64,000 nucleotides of DNA. Source: Fictibacillus fluitans (GTDB taxonomy: Bacteria > Bacillota > Bacilli > Bacillales > Fictibacillaceae). Where the stretch lies: the NCBI RefSeq assembly GCF_030418125.1, contig NZ_JAUHTR010000004.1, positions 232,269 to 296,268 of the forward strand, written 5' to 3'. Each line of letters starts with the position of its first letter. Position 1 is the first letter of the stretch. Made by a program: the position numbers and the translations under genes. Shown piece by piece: positions 40,844-48,706 of this stretch. The notes under the pieces are model-generated. The model had not been told where the DNA came from. It worked only from the letters and a program-made list of their open reading frames with translations, and did no database searches.

Positions 40844-42109
40844 ATGTTCTGGAAAAAAAGCGGGGTTATTGTTCTTTTATGTGCACTCCTTTTAGTCTTT
40901 ACCGCCTGTTCAAAGGATGAAGCTGCATCGGGAGGGAGCACGGACAAGAAACAATCAGCAACATTAACGGTATGGATCCATCCATACGTGAGTGATGAGC
41001 TGAAGAGCAAGCAAAACGAAGTATTCAAAGGGATGGGGGAACGATTCAAGAAAGAGTATCCCAATGTGAAAGTAAAGTTTGAAGAAATTCCATGGGCGAA
41101 CCGGGAGCAAAAAATTCTGACCGCACTGGCCGCGAAACAAGGTCCGGATGTCTTTTACCTGATTCCGGACATGATGGCTCAGTTTGCAGACAAAGGGGTG
41201 CTCGCACCAATCGATGATCTGCTTGGTGACTATGGCAAGGATGATTTTGACAAAACATCATTGGAAGCGGTTACGTATAAGGATAAAATGTATGGTCTTC
41301 CTTTGTTAAAAGAGGTGCAAACCTATTTTTACAATACTAAGATCCTGAAAGAGCTTGGCGGGGATCCCAATCATTTGCCTCAAACTTGGGATGAATTCAA
41401 TGCTTTGGCTGAAAAGGCTGTAAAAAAAGGATATTATGCACGAAACTATGAAGGCGGAAATACGCCAAATGCCACGCTATACCCTTATGTCTGGCAGGCA
41501 GGCGGTCAGGTCATTACAGATGACGGGAAAATTGCCATCAACAAACCGGATGCCGTCAAGGGGTTTGAACTGGTCAATAACTGGTATAAAAACAAGATGA
41601 TCCCGAAAGACTCCATAAATACCACCGACCATCTTCCTCTGTTTTTGGAAGGAAAGTCTCTGGCATACTGGGGAACTGGAGCTTCTCTGGCGACGATGAA
41701 AGAAAAAGGGTTCAAAGATTATGCGATTGGTTCACCGCTTAAAAATAAAGAGATGGCAACGTTCGGAACAACTGGAATGTTCGTTGTTTCGGGCAACTCC
41801 GAAAATAAAAAACTGGCTGCACAGCTCGTCAAATCGATGACAAGCACGGAAAGCCTGAAAGCATTCAACAAGCTGACCAAATATGTACCACCAAGAAAAT
41901 CAGCAGCAACCATCTACAGTGAAGATAAGGACATGAAAGTCCTGACAGAGTATGCGCAGTACGCGAAGCCAGGCGTAATCCACCCTGTTTCCCGTTCGGT
42001 CATGCCGCAAATTCAGGCGAAGCTTCAGGAAATGATGCAAGGAAAGAAAACACCGCAGCAGGCGGCGGATGGAGCTGCCAAGGCAATACAGGAGGAGATG
42101 AATAAATAA
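40844..42109 (+). CDS. ABC transporter sugar-binding lipoprotein
   Basis: A 421-residue type 1 extracellular solute-binding protein of the MalE/UgpB family. The start is the ATG at 40844, eight bases behind AAGGAGG; a further upstream ATG is not supported. The lipobox VFTAC anchors the mature protein at Cys22. Family features include LTVWIHPYVSDE at the first strand, FKKEYPNVKVKFEEIPWANREQKILTALAAKQGPDVFYL, YGLPLLKEVQTYFYNTKIL, and the TTGMFVVSGNSENKKLAAQLVKSM segment. It should bind an oligosaccharide outside the membrane. It heads an operon with two permeases but no ATPase, so a shared MsmX-like ATPase encoded elsewhere is likely. Confidence 0.95.
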   Translation: MFWKKSGVIVLLCALLLVFTACSKDEAASGGSTDKKQSATLTVWIHPYVSDELKSKQNEVFKGMGERFKKEYPNVKVKFEEIPWANREQKILTALAAKQGPDVFYLIPDMMAQFADKGVLAPIDDLLGDYGKDDFDKTSLEAVTYKDKMYGLPLLKEVQTYFYNTKILKELGGDPNHLPQTWDEFNALAEKAVKKGYYARNYEGGNTPNATLYPYVWQAGGQVITDDGKIAINKPDAVKGFELVNNWYKNKMIPKDSINTTDHLPLFLEGKSLAYWGTGASLATMKEKGFKDYAIGSPLKNKEMATFGTTGMFVVSGNSENKKLAAQLVKSMTSTESLKAFNKLTKYVPPRKSAATIYSEDKDMKVLTEYAQYAKPGVIHPVSRSVMPQIQAKLQEMMQGKKTPQQAADGAAKAIQEEMNK

Positions 42110-42169
42110 TGCAGGGAAGGGGGGAGGCGTCTCTCCCCGCTTGCTTTTTCTAAATCGGGAGGTGAGTTT

Positions 42170-43123
42170 ATGGGGAATTCTAACTTGTCAGTGAGCGGTC
42201 CGGCTCCTCATCCAGCAGCGCGGCCGGCGACACGTGCTTTTAAAATGAAAAAGCATTGGAACAAATATGCGATGATTTATATCTTTTTAGTTCCCATCCT
42301 TGTTCATTTTAGTATCTTTCATTTGTTTCCGATCCTTTTTAGCTTGTACATCACCTTTACAGACTGGCCGATTATCGGTGATCCAAAATTTATCGGCTTA
42401 AAGAACTGGATCAATTTTTTCTCTGATCAGCTGGCGTGGAAAGCGATCTGGAACACGATTCTCTTTTCACTGTATTATATTGTCCCGACCATGGCGCTGG
42501 GTTTGTGTCTGGCGTTGTTGATCAATACCGGAAAAAGGGGAACCGGATTTTTTAAGGGGATCTACTTTTTGCCTGTGGTGACATCCTTTGTGGTGATTTC
42601 CGGTATTTGGGCGTGGCTGTTCAAAGGAACGGAAAGCGGGTTTATCAATTCCTTCCTTGGCTTATTCGGTATCGAGCCGCAGCTGTTTTTGTCTGATTCG
42701 ATACAGGCGATGATGGTGCTTGCGGGTTTAAGTGTGTTTAAGGTGTGCGGCAGTACGATGATTTACTATTACGCGGGACTTCAATCGGTACCTGATGAGT
42801 TTTATGAGGCAGCAAGGATCGACGGTGCTTCCAAGTGGCATTTGTTCTGGAAAATCACGTTTCCGCTGTTAATGCCTATTCATTTTTATGTTGCCATCAT
42901 TACTACCATTGGTTCGTTCCAAATCTTTGATTCTGCGTTTCTATTAACAAGCGGCGGGCCGAACTTCTCTACCACTACCATTGTGTACTATCTCTATCAG
43001 GAAGGGTTCACCTCTCTTCGTTTGGGATATGCCAGTGTGTTGGCCTATATCTTGTTCTTTATCGTATTTGGCATCTCTTTGATTCAAAAGAAAGCATTAG
43101 GAAAAGAAGTGAACTACAAATAG
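42170..43123 (+). CDS. ABC sugar transporter permease (MalF type)
   Basis: A 317-residue membrane protein with six helices and the cytoplasmic EAA loop EAARIDGASKWHLFWKITFPLLMP (about 207-230), which contacts the ATPase. The first helix is NKYAMIYIFLVPILVHFSIF, preceded by a basic N-terminal stretch. GGAGGTG lies ahead of the ATG. It pairs with the MalG-type permease starting 13 bases after it. Together with the binding lipoprotein it imports a sugar; proximity to the GH84 enzyme suggests a GlcNAc-containing glycan, which is inference. Confidence 0.95.
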   Translation: MGNSNLSVSGPAPHPAARPATRAFKMKKHWNKYAMIYIFLVPILVHFSIFHLFPILFSLYITFTDWPIIGDPKFIGLKNWINFFSDQLAWKAIWNTILFSLYYIVPTMALGLCLALLINTGKRGTGFFKGIYFLPVVTSFVVISGIWAWLFKGTESGFINSFLGLFGIEPQLFLSDSIQAMMVLAGLSVFKVCGSTMIYYYAGLQSVPDEFYEAARIDGASKWHLFWKITFPLLMPIHFYVAIITTIGSFQIFDSAFLLTSGGPNFSTTTIVYYLYQEGFTSLRLGYASVLAYILFFIVFGISLIQKKALGKEVNYK

Positions 43124-43136
43124 AAGGAGGTGCACC

Positions 43137-43949
43137 ATGAATAAAGTATCCCGGTGGACATATGTTCCGCTCGCCTTGCTGGGGCTCTTGTTTATTATCC
43201 CCTTCCTGATCATGCTGGGCGGCTCCTTTATTCCTATGAAAGTTCCAAGCGGCAACCCTTTTTTATGGATAACAGAGGAACACGTTTCCCTCTCCAACTT
43301 TATGTACATTCTGGTCAATGCCAAGTTTACAAAATGGATCCTCAATTCCTTGATCATTACCATTATTCCGGTATTTTCTCAGATGTTTTTTGCGGCTGTG
43401 CTCGGTTATATCTTTGCGAAAAAACAGTTTCCGGGCAAGGAAATTATCTTTTGGGTCATGATGGCGGTCATCATGCTTCCGAGCCAGCTGCTGATTATCC
43501 CAAGGTACATCATGTTCAGTGAATTGGGGTGGATCAACACGTACTGGCCGCTGATTGTTCCTGAAATTTGGAGCATCCTTGGCGTTTTCTTTGTGCGGCA
43601 GTACATGCAGACGTTGCCCAAGGACCTTGAGGAAGCGGCGCACATGGATGGCGCGAACGATTTTACCGTCTTCTTTAAAATCATGCTTCCGATGTCAAAG
43701 CCGGTCATCGCAACGGTCGGAACCTTTGCTTTCATCTCCAACTGGAACGACCTGCTGACTCCGCTGATTTTTACAACAAGTGAAGATATGTTTCCGGTAA
43801 CAGTAGGATTGGCTTCTCTTTTAACAAAGGAAGGAAACTTCGGTGTGGAGATGGCAGGCTCTGTGCTTTCCTTTATTCCAACCTTCTTAATCTTCCTTTT
43901 CTTCCAGCGCTATTTTGTTAAAGGAATTGCGTTATCGGGCCTAAAGTAA
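43137..43949 (+). CDS. ABC sugar transporter permease (MalG type)
   Basis: A 270-residue permease with six helices, starting MNKVSRWTYVPLALLGLLFIIPFLIML. The EAA loop is EEAAHMDGANDFTVFFKIMLPMSKPV (about 166-191). The C-terminal end FFQRYFVKGIALSGLK is typical of MalG-type CUT1 permeases. AAGGAGGTG precedes the ATG. It is coupled to the MalF-type gene upstream, and the regulator gene follows within 27 bases. Confidence 0.95.
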   Translation: MNKVSRWTYVPLALLGLLFIIPFLIMLGGSFIPMKVPSGNPFLWITEEHVSLSNFMYILVNAKFTKWILNSLIITIIPVFSQMFFAAVLGYIFAKKQFPGKEIIFWVMMAVIMLPSQLLIIPRYIMFSELGWINTYWPLIVPEIWSILGVFFVRQYMQTLPKDLEEAAHMDGANDFTVFFKIMLPMSKPVIATVGTFAFISNWNDLLTPLIFTTSEDMFPVTVGLASLLTKEGNFGVEMAGSVLSFIPTFLIFLFFQRYFVKGIALSGLK

Positions 43950-43976
43950 AACTTTTCAGAGGATGGTAGACGTATT

Positions 43977-45398
43977 ATGAGCGAAAAAACGAACCGAGAA
44001 CAATTCAAAATAAAGTTTGATCAATTTGTTGAGTCCATTAAACAGCAAATCAAGGATGGGATATGGGCAGTGGGTGACTATTTGCCTTCAGAGCTTACAC
44101 TTGCCGAGCGGTATGACCTGAGTAAAAATTCGGTAAGAAGAGGACTCGATCAGCTGGTGAAGGAAGGGCTGGTCGTAAAGAAATCAAGGATTGGAAATAT
44201 GGTGGCTGCTGCCATGCCGTTTAAGCCGCTGACGTTAAAGTTTGGCTACTATCCCAGCATTCAAAACGAAGCCGTGTTAAAGGAACTGATTGAAAGATTT
44301 GAAGAAAAGCATCCATTAATTAAAGTGCAAACCATCAATCTTCCTTATAACCATTACAGCCAGACCGTCTATGATTTTTTTCAAAATGACATGGTGGATG
44401 TGGTTACGATTAACTACAATGATTTTCTGGATTTAGAGCCCTATCATAACGGGATGTTCGAACCGCTTTCGGAAAATGATGAAGTATACCCTTTTCTGAA
44501 TAAAGGATTTGCTGCACCACATTCGTATGTAAGGCCTTTCCTGTTTTCACCGATCATCCTTTGCTACAATGTCAAACACTTTGAAGAAGCGGGAATTGCC
44601 CTGCCGGACAGCGGCTGGCAGTGGGAAGATGCCTTACATGCGGCAGAACGGCTCACTGGAGGGGATGCTGAAGCGATGCGGTGCGGGTTCTATTTCCATC
44701 CGCTATCTCTCAATAGATGGCCCATTTTTCTGCTTCAAAATCAAGTGGCCTTTTCATGGGATGAACGCGGTGAAACTCATTTTGATCATGCACGCTTCAT
44801 CAGGAGCATCAAGCAGTTTAAACATGTGGTGGAGCAGCAAAAAGCGGGGGTGAACTTTCTGTCGGACAGTGACCAGGATACGGAAGCCCTGTTTAAGTCG
44901 GGTAAGGCGTCCATGATCATGTGCTCTTATTTCAGTTTAAATCAGATGATTCGTTCCGACATTGAATATGATATTGCGCCTCTGCCGTATTCGGGAGATG
45001 CGCGGACGATGCTTCTCATGATCGGCCTTGCGGTGAATAAACAATCCATGAAGAAGGATGCCGCTAAGCTGCTGGTTGACTTCCTGGGATCCGAGGAGAG
45101 CCAGGAAAGAATCCGCAGGAATACGTTAAGCCTTCCCGCTGCTAAAAAAACAGCAGAAAAGACGGGCGGCGAAAATGTGGGTCTTCCTTCCCGTTTTAAA
45201 ATGTTTCGTGAAATCGTTCCGAGTTACCGGTTGTACAGTGACCTGGGGTTGTCCTTTAAAGAGCTGAAAGAAATCCGTGATGAGCTTCGCCTTTATTTGT
45301 CTGGTCTGCTGGATGAAACGCTGCTTATGAAAAGAATAGAAACGAAGCTGTCGCGTACTGTTCCATTAATGGCCGGTGAAAGGGGGAAAGAGCAATGA
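43977..45398 (+). CDS. GntR-type DNA-binding domain fused to a solute-binding-protein-like domain
   Basis: A 473-residue cytoplasmic protein. Residues 1-75 are a GntR winged helix (IKQQIKDGIWAVGDYLPSELTLAERYDLSKNSVRRGLDQLVKEGLVVKKSRIGNMV). Residues from about 80 to 455 match the fold and order of extracellular sugar-binding proteins: LTLKFGYYPSIQNEAVLKELIERFEEKHPLIKVQTINL, VDVVTINYNDFLDLEPY, FLFSPIILCYNVKHFEEAGI, ALFKSGKASMIMCSYFS and the DAAKLLVDFLGSEESQERI end. There is no signal peptide or lipobox. It is thus a one-component sensor in which a duplicate of the transporter's binding protein probably measures the imported sugar and sets operon expression. It overlaps the next gene by four bases. 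Confidence 0.9.
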   Translation: MSEKTNREQFKIKFDQFVESIKQQIKDGIWAVGDYLPSELTLAERYDLSKNSVRRGLDQLVKEGLVVKKSRIGNMVAAAMPFKPLTLKFGYYPSIQNEAVLKELIERFEEKHPLIKVQTINLPYNHYSQTVYDFFQNDMVDVVTINYNDFLDLEPYHNGMFEPLSENDEVYPFLNKGFAAPHSYVRPFLFSPIILCYNVKHFEEAGIALPDSGWQWEDALHAAERLTGGDAEAMRCGFYFHPLSLNRWPIFLLQNQVAFSWDERGETHFDHARFIRSIKQFKHVVEQQKAGVNFLSDSDQDTEALFKSGKASMIMCSYFSLNQMIRSDIEYDIAPLPYSGDARTMLLMIGLAVNKQSMKKDAAKLLVDFLGSEESQERIRRNTLSLPAAKKTAEKTGGENVGLPSRFKMFREIVPSYRLYSDLGLSFKELKEIRDELRLYLSGLLDETLLMKRIETKLSRTVPLMAGERGKEQ

Positions 45399-46396
45399 AA
45401 AGTGTGGCGGCAAAGGAAGGGAAAATTACAATGATCGAGAGCGAGATTCCTAAGGTTCAAGATCATTATCTGCTGGTGAAAACCTCACATTCCGTCATTA
45501 GTACAGGGACCGAGCTGTCGGTGATCCGGTCCAGCCAAAACCGTACCGCTTATCTCGGGTACAGTGCTGCAGGAACAATTGTGGAATGCGGCGGCGATAC
45601 AGAGCCATTTACAAAAGGTCAACTGATCGCATGCTATGGTGTTCCTTACGTCCGGCATTCCGAATACTTGCTTGTTCCCAAAACGCTTTGCAGTCCAGTT
45701 CCTGACAATGTACAGTCGAAAGAGGCGGCGTTTGCGGGGGTGGGTGCTATAGCCATTCATGCTCTGCGAATGGCCAATTTACAATTTGGTGAATCTGTTG
45801 TCATCGCAGGGCTTGGTGTGCTTGGTCAGATTATCGCGCAAATTTCACATGCAAGCGCTTATGATGTCATTCCATATGAAGTAAATGAGAGACGTGCCTT
45901 AATGTTCGAATCGTGCACAGGTGTTGAGGCAGCCACATCTAATGAACACCTGAACAGACGGATTGAAGAAAAGACGAACGGCCTTGGTGTTGATGCTGTC
46001 CTGCTGTGTGCAGGGGGAGGACACTCACCGCTAACGAATGAAAGTCTGGAATGGGTGAGAGACAAAGGGAAAATTGTGATTGTCGGTGATGTGGAACCCC
46101 ATTTTAAACGAAGTCTCATGTTTGGCAAGGAAGCACAGATATTAATTTCGCGGGCCGGTGGTCCTGGAAGATATGACCCTGTGTATGAGAGAGCGGCAGT
46201 TGATTATCCTTATGCATATGTCCGGTGGACGGAGGGCCGGAATATGGGAGAGTTCCTGAGGTTGTTGAGCGAAAAACGTATTCAGGTGAATGCCTATCTT
46301 CAGGAGTCGGTCCTGTTTGACAATATTTCGGAAGCTTATGAGGAATTGCAGCAGGAGAACACAAGTGTACTTACGAAGGTGATTAATTATAACTGA
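45395..46396 (+). CDS. Medium-chain (zinc-type alcohol) dehydrogenase family protein
   Basis: A 333-residue MDR protein resembling threonine/sorbitol dehydrogenase-like oxidoreductases. The GroES-like half reads VKTSHSVISTGTELSVIRSS and YLGYSAAGTIVECGGDT. The Rossmann site is VVIAGLGVLGQIIAQISHASAYDVIPYEVNERR, normal for NAD. Classical catalytic zinc ligands are not obvious: the usual Cys near position 40 is replaced within the STGTELS motif, which is typical of a bacterial sub-family of uncertain substrate. It is inside the transporter operon, overlapping the fusion regulator by four bases, and probably oxidises the imported sugar or a derivative. Confidence 0.88.
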   Translation: MKSVAAKEGKITMIESEIPKVQDHYLLVKTSHSVISTGTELSVIRSSQNRTAYLGYSAAGTIVECGGDTEPFTKGQLIACYGVPYVRHSEYLLVPKTLCSPVPDNVQSKEAAFAGVGAIAIHALRMANLQFGESVVIAGLGVLGQIIAQISHASAYDVIPYEVNERRALMFESCTGVEAATSNEHLNRRIEEKTNGLGVDAVLLCAGGGHSPLTNESLEWVRDKGKIVIVGDVEPHFKRSLMFGKEAQILISRAGGPGRYDPVYERAAVDYPYAYVRWTEGRNMGEFLRLLSEKRIQVNAYLQESVLFDNISEAYEELQQENTSVLTKVINYN

Positions 46397-46416
46397 TAAA
46401 CGGAGGTGAAAAAGCG

Positions 46417-47748
46417 ATGTCAGGGCAAATCTTTATTGGGGTGATCGCACCTGGTGTTATTGCCCGCAGGATTCAAAAAGTGATCAAGGGGTTCCCGAAC
46501 TTCACGCTCGTTTTGCAAGTCTCTGAGGATATGGCGGATGCTCTCACTATGACCAAGGAGTTAGCTGATAAAGTGGACGTTCTGCTATTTTCAAGTTATG
46601 AAGTTTATAAACTGGTGAAGAACCATTTGGATTTTGAGGTGCCCGCCCACTATATCCCTCTAAAAGCTTCGGGGCTTTACAGTGCTCTCTATCGGCTGAT
46701 GAGAAAACATCCTGAGGTAAAGGGGATCTCTGTAGACACATTATCTGTCCGTGAGGTAACCCATGTGCTCTCAGAAGTTGAGGAGGAGATAGAAGTCATT
46801 TCAGTCCAAGAGGAAAGGGTGTTCCAGACCACCATTCAAATTCTAAAACGGCATCAACAGTATTTTACTGAAGGGAAATCACAAGGGGCGCTGACGGGAA
46901 GTAAAGAAATCGCTGATGACCTCGAAAGGCTGGGTGTTCCCAATCAATGGATTACGCCGACTGAGCAGGATATCATCAACGCCTTGGAACGTGCATTGCT
47001 GTCATGCAAAAAGAGGCAGAATAAGGATTCGCAAATTGTAATATGCCGGATCAGAATTGTCCCCTGCTTCGAGGAGAAATGTGAGCTGGACGGCCACCGC
47101 ATCCAAAAGAAAAAATCCCTCATCCGTGGATTGATCCGCGACTATTCGGCGGCACTGGAAGCTCATCTCATGAGTGTGGGAGAGGATGAGTTTTTGCTGG
47201 TCACCACCAGAGGCATTTTCGAACGCGTTTCCGAAGGCTATAAAAGTATCCCGCTGCTTCAGTCTTTAACAGACGATTTGGAGCTTTCTCTTTCTGTAGG
47301 TGTTGGATTTGGATGGTCAGCCAAGGATGCCGGGAATCATGCCTGGATCGCGCTGTGCCAGTCCATGCAATTTGGAAGCAACCAGTGCTTCATTGTCCGC
47401 GAAGATAAAAGTGTGGTCGGTCCGGTGGAGATGTCCAATCCTTTAATCTACAGCTTATCGGTAACGGATTCTATGCTCCTTCTGAAGGCGGAAAAGACAG
47501 GCATGACGGCTGCTTATCTCGGTAAAATTCTTGCCCAGATTAAACGCAGCGAGCGCCTGACCTACACCGCACAAGAAATTGCAGATATCCTCGGGGTTAC
47601 CATAAGAAGCGCCCACCGCATTCTTTTGCAATGTCTGGATGCGGGGCTGATTAAAATCGTAGGTGAAGAAAAACTGGCATCCAAAGGACGGCCAAGACAA
47701 ATTTACTCCTTTCATTTTATAGAGGATTATTTGTCGGGAAAAGGGTAA
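46417..47748 (+). CDS. Putative transcriptional regulator: PrpR-N-like sensor, GGDEF-like domain, C-terminal winged helix
   Basis: A 443-residue protein I recognise only by domains. Residues about 1-200 resemble the sensor receptor of PrpR (IFIGVIAPGVIARRIQKV, VDVLLFSSYEVYKLV, VPAHYIPLKASGLYSALYRL and the late GALTGSKEIADDLERLGVPNQWI). Residues about 207-340 look like a degenerate GGDEF-like dimer domain (ALEAHLMSVGEDEFLLVTTRGIFERV, SVGVGFGWSAKDAGNHAWIALCQS). Residues about 375-443 form a winged helix (TYTAQEIADILGVTIRSAHRILLQCLDAGLIKIVG, then KGRPRQIYSF). GGAGGTG precedes the ATG. It lies last but one in the carbohydrate operon, so it is probably a second regulator of the locus. No catalytic GGDEF motif is left. 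Confidence 0.75.
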   Translation: MSGQIFIGVIAPGVIARRIQKVIKGFPNFTLVLQVSEDMADALTMTKELADKVDVLLFSSYEVYKLVKNHLDFEVPAHYIPLKASGLYSALYRLMRKHPEVKGISVDTLSVREVTHVLSEVEEEIEVISVQEERVFQTTIQILKRHQQYFTEGKSQGALTGSKEIADDLERLGVPNQWITPTEQDIINALERALLSCKKRQNKDSQIVICRIRIVPCFEEKCELDGHRIQKKKSLIRGLIRDYSAALEAHLMSVGEDEFLLVTTRGIFERVSEGYKSIPLLQSLTDDLELSLSVGVGFGWSAKDAGNHAWIALCQSMQFGSNQCFIVREDKSVVGPVEMSNPLIYSLSVTDSMLLLKAEKTGMTAAYLGKILAQIKRSERLTYTAQEIADILGVTIRSAHRILLQCLDAGLIKIVGEEKLASKGRPRQIYSFHFIEDYLSGKG

Positions 47749-47773
47749 TGAAAGGGAGAAAGGAGTGGGGAAG

Positions 47774-48568
47774 ATGAGGGTTTCCATCATGACGTATAAC
47801 ATAAGGGTTGCTGGCCCGCACGATACTGGGGAACATGCCTGGGAGGAACGGCGGCCTGTGATGAAAAAGCTGCTGGAGCACTACTTGCCGGATGTGTTGT
47901 GCACGCAGGAAGGCACATACGAACAGCTTTCCGGGCTGGAGGAGGATTTGCCGGAATATCGCTACATAGGCCTTGGACGGGATGGCGGCTCCAATGGTGA
48001 ATTTATGGCTGTTTTTTATAAAAACAGCTTGTTTAGAGTGGCAGCGTTCGACCATTTCTGGCTGTCTGAAACACCGGAAGTGATCGGCTCCGTTTCCTGG
48101 AAAAGCTCCTGTACACGGATGGCGACGTGGGTTCTTCTTAAACACAGGGAAACAGGAGAGTCCTTTTACGTGTTGAACACCCATTTGGATCATATCTCCG
48201 AGGACGCACGCCGAAATGCCGCTCAATTGCTGCTGGAAAGAGCAGGTGCCCTTTCTGAACAAGCTCCCTTGGTGCTGACGGGCGATTTTAACAGCTCTCC
48301 CGATAGTGAAGCCTACCGTATTTTTACAGAGAACAGGATTTTCAGGGATAGCTGGACGGAAGCGGATGAAAAGGAGGGTACCGGTCTTGGAACCTTTACA
48401 GGCTACACCGATGAAAGTGGCGGAGGGGAAGAAAACCGGATCGACTGGGTGCTGTTAACGGAGCAGTGGAAGGTAAAAAAAGCCGGGATTGTGGACGGCA
48501 GAATTGATGGAAGGTTTGCGAGTGACCATTCACCATTGTTTGTGAATCTGGAACAACGAAAGGCCTGA
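47774..48568 (+). CDS. Endonuclease/exonuclease/phosphatase (EEP) family hydrolase
   Basis: A 264-residue EEP-fold enzyme, starting at the ATG at 47774 behind GGAGTGGGG; a GTG nine bases upstream lies in the ribosome binding site. The motifs MTYNIRVAG (Asn), LCTQEGT (Glu metal ligand), YRYIGLGRDGG, VLNTHLDHISEDAR (catalytic His/Asp), LTGDFNSSPDS (GDFN) and FASDHSPLFVNL (SDH) are all present, so it is probably active. Similar proteins cleave phosphodiesters or phosphomonoesters of lipids, sugars or nucleic acids. No signal peptide is seen. It ends the 7.7-kb operon, directly before a terminator. Confidence 0.92.
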   Translation: MRVSIMTYNIRVAGPHDTGEHAWEERRPVMKKLLEHYLPDVLCTQEGTYEQLSGLEEDLPEYRYIGLGRDGGSNGEFMAVFYKNSLFRVAAFDHFWLSETPEVIGSVSWKSSCTRMATWVLLKHRETGESFYVLNTHLDHISEDARRNAAQLLLERAGALSEQAPLVLTGDFNSSPDSEAYRIFTENRIFRDSWTEADEKEGTGLGTFTGYTDESGGGEENRIDWVLLTEQWKVKKAGIVDGRIDGRFASDHSPLFVNLEQRKA

Positions 48569-48597
48569 GCGGCTAAGATCCGCTCAAGCTTTTTTTT
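48566..48597 (+). terminator. Intrinsic terminator of the carbohydrate operon
   Basis: TGAGCGG (overlapping the stop codon) pairs with CCGCTCA, followed by T8. Confidence 0.9.
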
Positions 48598-48706
48598 GTG
48601 AAAAAATCTAATGGATTTCGAGGCACGTGATTAGCTATCCCATTTTCATTCAGGTAATATGGGATTTATCGGATTAAGTTCAGAACGGAATGAGGGTCAT
48701 AAATAG

